From assembly GCA_963573315.1 (NCBI GenBank), contig OY752140.1, positions 2,480,001 to 2,544,000 of the forward strand: 64,000 bases of DNA. Direction: 5' to 3'. The notes beneath the pieces are model-generated. The model had not been told where the DNA came from. It saw only the letters and a list, made by a program, of their open reading frames with translations, and did no database searches. Origin of the DNA: Entomortierella parvispora. Its lineage: Eukaryota > Mortierellomycota > Mortierellomycetes > Mortierellales > Mortierellaceae. A program made the translations under genes and the position numbers. Every line of letters begins with the position of its first letter. Position 1 is the first letter of the stretch. Positions 46,801 to 58,044 of the stretch are shown here, piece after piece.

Positions 46801-49800
46801 TGGTCCTCAATCGTCTGCATAGTCAACAACTTTTCACGGATGACATGACCGATCTTCTTGGATATACTCAAGAGCTCTTTGTCGTAATGGATCTCGGACG
46901 ACAGTGACGACAAAAAAGGTCCCTGTTGTTGCAATTGGTTCTCCTCTTGCTCCTTTTGTTGGAACGAATTCTGGGGCGAGGAAGCCTTCAAGATCAACCC
47001 GATGCGATTATGGTACTTTTCCAACTTGTGCACTGCATGTCGAGGATTTGTCTCCAGAACCTTTGCCGACTTTTCAGCCAGAGACTGGATCTTTTCCGAA
47101 TCTTTCAAACTGTGGTAATCTACGTAGGGTCGATTCAGAGCTTCAATCAAAGCGCGCCTCTGTGTGACACAGAGACTTAGTTTGGTGAGAGCATGGTTAC
47201 AGGACTCAAGTTTTTGACTGCACTCGTGCTGCAATTTACAGGTCTCGCTGTGACGATCGAGTAACGAGAGCAAGATCTCCTCATCACAGATGCGACACAC
47301 AGTCAGGTTTGCGCCTTGGTCCTGTGTTGCGGTACCTGCACATAGATCAACAGAGTGACAATAAGGATGGCAAATGTATTAGCAGGCGAAGATCCTCGAG
47401 TCCGTTTCATTTTTTTTTTTTGAATCTCTTACCAGACATGATCGACATCATGTGGCCAGAGGTCGCTGTATCGATCGTCTGTGACCTTGTTAACGATATG
47501 TTGACTGAGGAGGGGGCCGCTGTAGATGAAGCAGCCATGGAAGACCGATGTCGAAGTCCAAAAGGATTGGATTTCGAATGAGAAGGCCCAGACACCCCTG
47601 CAGACAAAGGCGAGGACATTGGCCCTGGAGATAAAGGTGAATGTGGCGAGGAGGATAGAGGCGACAGAACATGATCATGCAAATTGCTGTTGCTATGGAT
47701 GGTCAATTGCTGCTGCTGTTGATTGAACATTGACTTGATCGACTTGAACAAACTGAGCGCGGATCCCTTTCTATCCGTTGACCGTTTGGATTTGCCTCCA
47801 GAGACTCCGGTGCTGCTCCCCACTGCAACACCTGAGCTGTCACTTTCGCTCGCCGCATCCTTGCTGTCGAATCGCTGCAGCCCCGATTCAAACGACCGGA
47901 GAGAAGGTGTACTTTGATCTGTGGAAGATGCTGCCACCGTCAAGGAATGATGGGTCAAATGAGACGGCGGTGCTGATAGGCCAGAATCTTTAGATCCTTG
48001 AACAACTATCTCCTTGTGAATTGGAGAGGAAGGCAAGCCAGCCTGCAATGTGCTAGTGGATGCAGTCTTGGTGTCCGAGGGCGTCACTCTCGCAACGGGA
48101 GGAGCAGAAAGCCGTTGTCGAGGTAGAGGCGGCAAGGTCAATAAAGTCGACGATGGTCCTGGAGGGGTCGATTGAAGCTGGATCTCGCCTGCCGAAAATG
48201 CATGGGCATGTTTCGCAACGACACATAGGGACGGAGATAGCGCTTCGCTCTTTGACGCGAGATGCTGCTCTAAAGAAGATCGCGCGATTTGATCCGGGGA
48301 CTGATGTAGAACGTTTCCAATTGTTTCTCGAGTTATCTCATTCAAGGTCGAATTTTGTGTCGTGGACCGCACATGCGACCTTTCATTGGAATGTTTCATC
48401 ATTGGACTTGTCGTGGTTGAGCTAGATTTGTTGTCATCCGCCGCGATAGTGGATGGGTCTGAGGATGCTGTTTCCACAGCAGGCATCGCCGGAGATGGCA
48501 AAGGTGACCAGTCCAAATATGAAAATGAAGAGCTCTGTGGATCCATGAGCTGCAAATTCCCTGAAGGTAGCTCAGGTTGGTTGTTCTGGTAATCCTCAAT
48601 CAGATGTTGCTCGTGCTATATACAAAGGTAGAAATAGTTAGCATTTAACATTACCCTGCTCTACTCGCGAGACCCAACATCAGGCTGATAGCCAACTTAT
48701 CATACCAATCGCTCTGCAAGTCGACAGACAGGAGCAAACACGTAGACGAGTTTTGTCAGTAGGTCCTCTGCCTCGGCATTCCCGACCGCCATCCGGCGCT
48801 GTCGATCCATCAGTGTCTGGAGTGACTTCATGTTGTCAACAGCCTTAAGCGGATAGTCTATGATAGACGACACTGTCGTGTTCAGGATCCGTTGGGCGAT
48901 ACATTCGATTGAAATCAACAGCGTTGTATGAGAGCTTGCAAGGATGGTAGGTGGCCAACTGTTTGAGGCGATGATTCTCCTTGATAAAATTGATCTCCTT
49001 CGAGAGCTCGTACGAAGATCACTCCCTTCTGCGGTTGCTGCCACAGCTGAAGTCACAGTTCCAGCGCCTGGTATATCCATTGGAGGGGTCGTACTCGAAG
49101 AAACTGCTCTTTCTGCGATATCAGGCCCTTCGTCCGCAAGTCTTTCCCGTTCCTCATCTTTGAACCTGCCAATAGCACTGAAAACATCCCCTGAATTTCC
49201 TGGAAGAATGGATGTTCTCATCGCCGTGGAGTCCCTCCGACGAAAGCTGCCCTGTGGCGAGGGTGACGACTTATCAGCGCTTTGATTCATTAAGGATGGC
49301 ACCCTGTCTAGTGGTCCAATACTGGTCTCAAAGATACTCCCTCTTGTTCTTCCGGGGGGTAAGAACGCCTGAGATTCCTGTAATATGTGCCATTGTGAGT
49401 CTGGATCTTCAACAGAGTCTTTAGGAAACCATCTGGAGTCTATGAACGAGTCCGTGGCATCATCCTGTTCCTGAGACTGATGGTGGATCCCTGAAGTCAT
49501 TTCTCTGTCGCGTTTGCACTCGTACCAGCCATCGAGAACAATGCGGATCTCAGTGTCGCTCTTTGTTTTGGCCCGGATCATCTCGTGAATCAGAGCATTG
49601 GCAGCGTTCAGCTCATTTGTATCATCCATGTATCCGATCTGAGAGACTAGGTTATGAGGTGCATTTGCTGACAAGTCCGGGAAGAACGCGGGCAGAGAGT
49701 TAGATGTCACTATCGGAGTGCTTCCATAAGCGCTGAGCGAAGGTGATGACAACAGTCTATCGGGTCTTCCTGATCCTGGCCCGTTGTACGAAGTGGTGGT

Positions 49801-52800
49801 GTGATCCGAGTCATATTCAAGCCTAAGTGGAGTCCTTGGGGGGTAGTGGTAGCCACGGCCCGGATCTGCTTGTTTCTGCTTTAAATCTTCATCTACATCA
49901 GAGTCGGACAACACTCGGTCAATTGACTTTTTCCGACTGAACGGCTGGACACCCCAGCAATCAGAGTCGCTGTCAGTGGTATAGTAATTCTCTTGGTCAG
50001 ACGCAAGAACACGGGCAAGCCGTGATTTGGGTGACCCATGGGGGGAGTTCTTGAACATTTGACCGCTTAGGACGTATACTGAGTGATGTCGTTGGTAGGA
50101 GGAGGGCGACGAGGCAATGGAAGAGGACCTCCTTCCCGCCGGAATATCTGTGGGCAACGCAGCTGATCCGGATGCAGAGTAAGGTGAAGGAATGTTTACA
50201 GCCATTGGAGACGTCGGTGGCGATGAATCGTGCTCTTCCATATTTGACTTTTGCGAGTCGACGGATCTATTCAACCGTCTTTGCCGCTGCCTTGCCTGAG
50301 CCCGACCCTGTGATGAATTGAGATGAACAGGCAAGTGTTGTTGACGATACCGACTCTGACTCCCGGGTCGTATCGAGGTGGAAGCTGGTAGTCCTGCCGA
50401 CTCTGTTGACAACAGAGTGTGGGATTGAGGAGCAGGCACGCTTTGGTCTACTTGTTGTTCCCTTTCGTTGATCTGCTCTTGTTGCTGATGATGACTGCCT
50501 TGAGTTTGGGATGAGGTATACTTTGAAAGCGATCCGGAACTATCGCCTCTTGATTCAGCGCGTGGACCGAGGCCAGATCCATTGCTATCTGCAGAAGATC
50601 GGTCCTGGGTAATGAGTGAGCGTTGAAGGAGGCTTGAAGTCACAGTGCGCTGGTGCTCTTCAGGAAACCCTTCATCATCGTCGCCTGATTCTGCTGGACT
50701 CTCGGCGTCAATGACGTCATAGCTTTTCTCTCTGGAGACAACATAGCTCACTGATGACTGCTGCTGGCTGTCCACAGTCAAGTTTTCCACTGAAGATTTC
50801 CCATCGCCACTCTCGGATTGGTTCATGTCTGGGTTGAAAACGTTGGACAGAGGAGACTGGATCTTTTCCTGATTTGACAAGGATCTTCTTAGTCGCGCCT
50901 TCCAGTTGATGCTCGAGTGAGGGGAGGAAACAGACGAGGCAGATGACATTAGCGGAGACCCTGAAATTGGTGAGGGGGATCCAGAATCGCTCGAGAGACT
51001 GGGGCTGTACTGGTGCTGCGAAGGAAGAGGGTGAGGAGAAGGTTGCTGACTATCCAGGCTTGTTGTATTTAGCTTAATGTTAACTGGTGACAGCCGAAGC
51101 TTTGCACCTGTTGAATGACCAAGCGACCCCTTTTTGACAAGTAATGAAGACAACGATTGAGAACCGGAAGAACTGTTGTTGCCATTGCTTCCGCTATTAA
51201 TATCCAAGCTATCGTCGTAAGCAAACGAATTGGAGTTGGAGACCATGGAAGCGCTACTGGTACTTGACTTGAACTGGTTCCATGAGTTGTTGCGAGAGAT
51301 AGCCTTTTGGGGTTCCTGTGATGTAGACAAGTTCAAGCTGGAAGATGGCGACAGAGTCAAAGCGGAGGTCGTCTTCGAAGGCCCTTGCTGTTGCGCACGG
51401 GGTGAAGAGGCAGTATTCCTGGAAGCGGACGCCGCATTGACCGAAGCAGTAAGTAATGGACTGTCCGCTGACCTAGGCGAGGCTGTTTTAGATAACTCTG
51501 CTGGCAGCAAGATCGACGATGAAGAGGAGGGGGCAGTCCTCTCTGCTCCCGATGGGTGAACGGTAGTGGTGATCGGATTAGAGACGGTGCCATTATTATC
51601 ACATTGTGGGGATGCAGAAGTGTTACTGCTATTCCCCCCCCCAATTCCTGGACCACTTCCTTTTGCTTTAAGCTGGGTTTGGAGTAATGACCTATAAGCT
51701 GACAAGCTTATGTCGGCTCGGATTTGCTCAATCTCTTCCGGGTTCGAGGCTGCGGTCGTTACAGGTCCAATCGTCGATAATGAAGGCGATAGCTCCAAGG
51801 GTGCAGATATTGGGGTCGCCGTCGCCCATGTTCCAGTCCCTGGACCTAGAACATTCTTTGTAGCTTTTGATGAGAAACTGTTGGACCGTGCTGATCGCGG
51901 CGCTGGTGGCAAGGCGGCACTGGCAAGGCGCGTGTTCGCTCCACTGGAACTAGTGCCAGTTAAGGGTGGCAATGCTGAAAGCAATCCCAGAACAAGCGGT
52001 ATTAATAAAATACGAAATAAAAAAAAAGCCGGAAAAGAATGATAAGTGTTAGAGTTGTTAGAGAGTGAATATGCTGATCGATAGATGGACCACAGTCTCT
52101 CCCGCGCCTAAATACGTCGCTTCCTGTCGCTGTGGGCCTTCTTGTTTGATGTAATGGAACAAAAACACCGCACTCGACTTGGAAGTCAAGGCTCTTGTGT
52201 GGTACACGGCTGCATGGTTGCATGGTTGCATGGTTGCATGTCCGTCCTGCACTGTGACATTCCTGACTTGCATCCCTTGTCTTTCTGATCTAACTTACCA
52301 GGCAGAGCTTTTTCGCTTGGGGGATCGCGTAGCTCCAGCAAATGATTGCTGTGTTGCTGCTCTTCAGGAAAGGACTCAACCACGGCCGACAATGCTCCTG
52401 TCCGGCGACTCGTCGGGGACGTTGTTGTCGGACTTCCTGGCGCTTTGTTGGACGGATTGACTCCCTTTGTGGATACCACTTCAGAGTTAGCCAGCGTTTT
52501 TTGAGTTGATACCGTCGAATGAGAGTCTTTGATCTGCACAAGGGCGGGTGAAGCAGAATGTGACCCTCCAAAGGCTATTGACTCATCCAACCTCGGACTC
52601 GGCCCTGATCGTATCCTGCCGCGGTGAGCAGAAGCACATCCACCGCCTGTCTCCACTTTAGTCCCAGTTATTGATCCTGCACTATGCACTGTCATTGCTG
52701 TCATGGTCATGGTGTTATCAGCGGTGGACACATTAGATGGCAGAGACGACGTCCTTTTGTGAATCAAGTGCTGGACGGATCCTTTTGATGCCACACCCAT

Positions 52801-53787
52801 GGCTTTGTGAGTTGACATGAACGTGGATGAGGTCAATGGGGAGGCCGGTGGTGACGATACAGATCCTGGAGGCGAAGAGGGCGACAGTGATGATAACGAC
52901 AGAGGTTCCTTGCCTTTAGACACAGATGATAGAGTGTTAGTTGAAATAGTGGTTGCGGGCACTGTCGAGTGCCGCTTGTGGGAGTTGGGTGACTTGATTT
53001 TGTTGGAAATGTTGTACATGGACGCGGTGTCCGTTGTTGATGATTTTTTTTCTGAAGGCGAAGGTGGAGATGAGGGGGAGGTGGAGGTGGAGGACGTACT
53101 GTGGAAGCGGCTGGGGAAGAAAAAAAAATGTTTCCCGCTGCTGTTGTGGTTGCGGGAGCTGTTGTTTTTGCCGCTTCCTGCAGAGTGATTGTTGGTAGTT
53201 GTTGAAACTCCAGATCCATGTTCGATCCCACCGCTACTATTTCCTCGAGGCCGTCCTGCTGGGAAAGAAGGCGCCGAGATCGAGGATGACATGGAGAATG
53301 ATCCACTATGCCTCTTGCGTCCATTGCTACTCTTGTCCTTGGTTTTGTCCATGTCTTTATCTCGGGAACTCTCCTTGGCCAGGGGATGAGTATGAGGTAG
53401 AGATGGCAAGAGCTGTTTAGAGGATCGTTTGCTTCCTGCCCCCACAGAAGGCGAGGGTTGTGAAGGTGGGAGTGTGACCATGCCTCCCGCAAAAGATGGT
53501 GGCGGGGAAGGGGAGGATTGGGGAGGAAATGCAGCACTCTTTGGCGTTGTTGCTGGGGTTGAGTTTGCAGACGAGCTATGTGAGGACGATGGCCAGACAA
53601 GGCCGACAAGACTGTTCCTCCTGTCGCGCCAGGTCAATGGCTTTGGGCGGATACGCTCTAAAGGGGAGGATGCTGCTGAGGTACTGGTTGTGGTACTGGT
53701 CGAGGTAGTAGGCGCTAGCATGCGAGTATCGGCGGTGGCCGGTGTAGCAGAGGGCGCCGCTGTAGGTGAGGAAACGGAACGGCGCAT
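40864..53787 (-). CDS. Giant Rim15/Greatwall-type AGC kinase
   Basis: Ser/Thr kinase of the Rim15/Ppk18/MASTL branch, acting below TORC1/PKA on endosulfine to control PP2A and quiescence. Eight exons join in phase: 52299-53787, 48706-51974, 47433-48615, 46319-47335, 45682-46234, 44705-45585, 44397-44609, 40864-44318 (about 4019 residues; budding-yeast Rim15 has 1770). A C2HC-type finger ([14 protein letters not shown], about 1990-2010) is as in Rim15. The kinase domain (about 2490-2860) has the Gly loop ISRGAFGKVYLARK, lysine [21 protein letters not shown], then an insert of about 100 residues before TPDYLAPE, the hallmark split of Greatwall kinases, and GVDWDNI in the AGC tail. The remainder is Ser/Pro/Gln low complexity (about residues 1-1950 and the last 1150). 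I see no response-regulator domain at the C-terminus. A PAS domain is not evident. Confidence 0.85.
52211..52240. repeat. (GCATGGTT)n in Rim15-like intron 1
   Basis: Three full copies and part of a fourth of the 8-bp unit GCATGGTT. It lies in intron 1 (51975-52298) of the kinase gene. Confidence 0.85.
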
Positions 53788-55713
53788 GGTCTTTGTTTTC
53801 TTTCTTGGTCAGTCCTGTCCGATCTAGGAGCAGCAGAGAGAGAAAGCTATTAGTGGGAACAATAGGAGGGGGAGGAAAACGACAGTAAAAGAGGGAAGCG
53901 GCTGCGAGGTGGGGATGGCGTGCGCCAGGGGGAACGAGGGGAAAAGAAAGAGATAAAAAAAAAGGGATCTCGTTCTCCCGCAAGCAAATCACGATGGATG
54001 GATGGATGGATGGATGGCAATGGGCGCAATGGTCTGCTGCGAGGAGAGGATTGTCTGGCTTTAGATTGTGGGGGTGGGTGGCATGGCAACGCAACGCAAC
54101 GCATCTGCATCACCATTCACTCACTCTTTAGATGATTAAGAAGTAGAGGAGAGTCGCGGACAAGGGACGCGGTGGGCTGGTGGAGGGACGGTGTGCAGAG
54201 GAGCGCAAGAGGAGAGCGAGCGGAGAGGAGCAACTGGAGAAAAGAAGGACGGAAATGAAAAAAAGCAAACAAGGAGGAGGGAGAGGGAAGGAGCAAAGGA
54301 GGAGGAACGAGCGAGCGAGGGATGAAGGATGAGCGAGTTAAGAAAGAAAACGCAACCACTGCGACCCAGACGACAATTGAGTGCTAGACGAACGGCAACG
54401 TCCAGGCATGCACAACCTGAAGAATGAAGCAAGCGAGGGGACCGTTTGTTTGTTGGACAACTTCATTCATTTGGGTTGGGAAAAAGGTGGACATGTTCCT
54501 GGGTGTGTGCGCTGTATGGCACATGCTCACCCGTTCTGAACTTCGTTGCGTGTCATTTGGCCATGTTAACGTCAATGTGAAAGGTTGGAAAGGTTGCACA
54601 GGGCAGAGAGTGAAGCAAAGTTGACGAGAGGCAACAGAGGAATGAAGCAGGCCTGGAGTGAAGAGGAGGGGGAACAACTGTCGCTCTCGAGATTGTGGAC
54701 AGGATAGAAAGACATCCGAGGAAGGTATGGAGAAGGAGAGTAACAATGAGTAAATCAAGCAGAGCAAGACCTACAATGAATTCGTACCAGTGCGGTCAAA
54801 GTTGGTAGTTGGTAGATATGAGTTTATCGTGGAAGTTGAGATGGGAAGAAAAGGAGACTGAATGATGTGAGAAAGAGCGGGCGAGAGTAGAACAGAAAAG
54901 GATGCGAGTCGCAGAAGGGAAGGAGAGAAGAAAAAGAAGGATGGAGGACAAAGGAAGGAAAGAAGGAAATGGACCAAAGCGACGATAAAAAGGGGGCAAA
55001 AAGACGTGAATTGCTTCTGCACCTCCACTTTTGTGAATATCCTTGAAGGTACATCTATACCACAACGAACTGTGAAAAGAAGTATTCTTGTTGCTCAGTC
55101 GTCTGCAAACAATGTACGTACGATTGCTTTGCAGGCGCCCTCTTTGCAGTTGCTGATGAGCGTCGGTCCTTGCTCGGACTGTTGCTACCTTCTGTAGGTG
55201 CATGCTGCAGCATGTTAAAAAAAGGGAGAAGAGGGAGGTAGGGGAGTCTGCCGATTCATGTACTGATAAACAGATAGAGGTACGAAAGCCTTCAGAGAAC
55301 GGCGGGGTGTCGTTCCGCACTGACAAAGTTCCAAGGGAGGACGAAGGTCTTGTTCTTCGGGCAGGCACAAGGTCACTGATCCCCGTGCGGCGAACCATGG
55401 TCCTTGTAACTTTGATGCACAACAGGACGCTTGGGTCCTTTACCTGCACTGTACACATGCTTGCATGCTCTGATGTACCGGCTATCTCAAGTTAGAGGCA
55501 AGCTCAGTCTCGAGCAAGAAGAGTAAAAGCCCGTACACAAGAAAGCATTATGGCTACTATAGGTGAATGTCACTGGGAATAATTTATGGCGTGGTCTAGA
55601 AAGGATAGATCAAGGTACGCTCCATCTCAAGGGAGCCTCACCTTCCAGTATTATTATGCTCCTCAAGTCAGAAATGAATCCATCGAGGACAAATCTCGGA
55701 ATGACACACCACA
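53788..55713. other. Long upstream region of the Rim15-like gene
   Basis: About 1.9 kb with no gene I can support. It is strongly strand-asymmetric (purine-rich on the plus strand, so pyrimidine-rich on the kinase's strand) at 53830-54330 and 54640-54990. It carries a (GGAT)n run at 53995-54018. Minus-strand frames here, such as 54796-55458, are CT-tract translations. A long leader with regulatory upstream elements is plausible for a nutrient kinase. Confidence 0.5.
53995..54018. repeat. (GGAT)n microsatellite
   Basis: Six consecutive GGAT/ATGG units upstream of the kinase gene. Confidence 0.85.
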
Positions 55714-56091
55714 TCAGGGGGACACTGTGGGTGCACGAACAATGAACGCCCTTGCAAAGAATGCCATCAACAGGGCCGCGCTCGGCACCAACAGAACTGC
55801 TATGCTCACCCTCCTTGGACCGCTGTGCAGGTGCATCTGCCACTGGCCATTGTCGACAAGGAACTGAGCACCGTTGAACAGGCTGTTTCCGAGTGCTGAC
55901 CCCGTGGTTGGAAACCAAATAAAACCCAGGATCAAGGAGAGTGTGAGAGCAGAGATATTGGCGATCCAGGCTTCCATTTCTCGCCGTTTCAGTCGCCTCT
56001 GCTTCTCCCCTAGGATGAATTTTGCCGTGCTGCCATTGGTCCAACAGACGCGTTCTTTGGCTCTGAAATTTAGGAACTTCTGTTTTTGCAT
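55714..56091 (-). CDS. Small predicted membrane protein (unrecognised)
   Basis: Open frame of 125 codons from ATG 56091. It has a basic stretch (LGEKQRRLKRREMEAW) and two hydrophobic segments of membrane-spanning length, ISALTLSLILGFIWFP and VSIAVLLVPSAALLMAFF, the arrangement of a small two-pass protein. A possible upstream exon starts at ATG 56215 (MKAVVSPLSAP...), but no splice pair joins it in phase. No family is recognised. The nearest neighbour is tRNA-Glu on the other strand. It could be spurious; the support is the hydrophobic pattern and length only. Confidence 0.4.
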   Translation of the reverse strand: MQKQKFLNFRAKERVCWTNGSTAKFILGEKQRRLKRREMEAWIANISALTLSLILGFIWFPTTGSALGNSLFNGAQFLVDNGQWQMHLHSGPRRVSIAVLLVPSAALLMAFFARAFIVRAPTVSP

Positions 56092-56350
56092 CCTCACCGT
56101 GGTCAACACAGGATAGACACCATCGTGTTTCAGAGAACCCACTCTTCGCTGGACCAAACACGAGTCCAGTGACTCTAGTCGAAGGTGCTGAAAGTGGGCT
56201 TACTACTGCCTTCATTTTACTCGAGAAAACGGACCAAAGAGAATAGAAATTCAAAAGCACACTGATCACGTGACCGAGAAGTCATGTGATTATTGATTAA
56301 ATTGATTCATACAAAGGCATTTTAAAACAGCGACTTGCATCTGAATAATT

Positions 56351-56422
56351 TCCTAGTTGGTCCAGTGGTCAGGATTTGTCGCTCTCACCGACAAGGCCCG
56401 GGTTCGATCCCCGGACTGGGAA
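56351..56422 (+). tRNA. tRNA-Glu (anticodon CTC)
   Basis: 72-nt cloverleaf without intron. The acceptor stem TCCTAGT pairs with ACTGGGA (one T.G pair). The D-arm is GGTCCAGTGGTCAGGATT, and the anticodon stem GTCG/CGAC closes loop CTCTCAC with anticodon CTC. The T-arm is GGCCCGGGTTCGATCCCCGGA. The internal A box (TGGTCCAGTGG) and B box (GGTTCGATCC) are intact, and a TTTTT Pol III terminator follows at about 56425-56430. Confidence 0.95.
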
Positions 56423-58044
56423 CTCTTTTTGCTCCAGTTCTCCAAATGACATTGGAACAGGAATTTGACCCTGACCTTTTGTGCTTCTGTGCGTAGCCTC
56501 CATTCCAGCAGTGTAATGCGTGCCCAGTTGGTTTTTTTGACTTGCCCTGAGCCTTTAAAGTGCCCCTAAATGCGCCTAGCTTGTTTCAATCGGTAGTTTG
56601 TGAAGTCTGCTCCAAGACCGTATCGAGCAGGACTGCAATCATGACGGCTGTCTGTGGGCTTTGAGAGTTTCTGCTGGCACGCACACATGAAAGTGGGAGC
56701 CCATCTGCATTGATTGCTTGGCTGTCTGGCAGCCGCTACTCGCTACTCTGTCGGGATTGCAACAGCCGAGGGTACCATACCCTAGAGTCTCTTCCGAAGA
56801 CTATTAATAACAAAGGCGTCTCGGTTCAAATGAAGGGCCGAATCACGGAGCCAGGGAACATGACAGACAAGACGCGTCCACCATGGAGGTGTCTCTATTA
56901 ACTTTTGATGGTTCTGTGTTCTATTCAAAGCTGGTCGCAGTCGTTCCTCCCCCCTTTGCTGACTAGCGTTGGCTAGCAATGTTGGGAGTTACTTCAACAG
57001 AATCACTTGAATGGACCACGCGTCCATGCACAAGTTGGTTTGAGCGCACCCTGCATGGGTCGTTCTCTGCTCTCCTTTAGGACGCTGTGAGGAACGAAGA
57101 TTGTCATCGAGTTCATTGTTGATGAAAATAGTGGTGGAGGTGACAACGATAATGTTTAGGCAGATGTTATGTTGGGTGCTATCTTGTGGCTGCACGCGAC
57201 GACGATTCGATCCCGGCGACCTCCTTTTTCTTTGTGCGGTGCCTCCTTGTGGTGTGGTCGAATCGTGGTCGCGTTGTCGTGCAAGGGACGCGAATCTGTC
57301 ATCTGCTTGTGCATAGGGTAGGGAGGGGTGGTGGTTGTCAAGAGCAGACTGTGCGTACCTGTTTACCTGTTGGGGCACAGCCGTGGTCGATCCAGCCCAG
57401 AAAGAGCTGCAAGAAAACAGCCATGGCTTTGTTGCTCATAGAATAGTTGACCAGAGTTGACCAGACCCGGCGTTGGCCTTCTTGGCCGCATCCTCGTCTT
57501 GGCAAAGAAAGGCGACAGGCAGCGTTGCGCCATGGCTGTCAAGGTGCAGGGGAGGGAGGGCAAGGAAAGAAGAGTAACAAAGACGAAAGAAAAAAAGAAA
57601 AAAAAGAAAGAAAAAGCCAGCCCGCACAAAAACGATGTTCTGCAGCGGCAAACATTTTCCATACAAGAAGGACACACCTCCCTCTCTCTCACTCTCTCTT
57701 TTCCTTCTCTCCATCTCTGCTGTCCATCCATCCATCCATCTAGACATCCATTCACACATCCATCCATTTCATCCTCAGCACATTCCAGTCGGACCCAAGG
57801 CTGATCCTCATCCATCGCCTGCCTTTTGTCGTCCTTGTTTGCTTGCCATCCAGCACCTCTCCACTCTCTCCTCTTTATTAATCCCTTCTTCCTCTCATGG
57901 ATACCACTGCGCCATAGATCTTCCTTCCTTCCTCCCTTCCTTCTCTCATTCCATTCCTTCCTTCCTTCGACCTGACATCACATACCCTCTGCTATCTGAT
58001 TGTTATATCTCATCCTTCTCCCTTTTTTCACTTGATTACATCTG
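56423..58044. other. 1.6-kb intergenic region before the P4-ATPase
   Basis: No gene is supportable. The left half is mixed composition. From about 57545 it becomes purine-rich (AAAGAAAAAAAG...) and then CT-rich up to the ATG, with (CATC)n at about 57725-57742 and repeated TTCC units at 57920-57970. This resembles the promoters of the other genes in this window. Confidence 0.45.

Noticed and set aside
52833-53609. 258-codon minus-strand frame inside the first kinase exon
   Set aside because: An alternative frame of a low-complexity coding exon whose own frame joins in phase to the next exon.
54796-55458. 220-codon minus-strand frame upstream of the kinase gene
   Set aside because: Composed largely of Ser/Phe/Leu/Pro from a CT-rich tract, with no recognisable domain or splice context.
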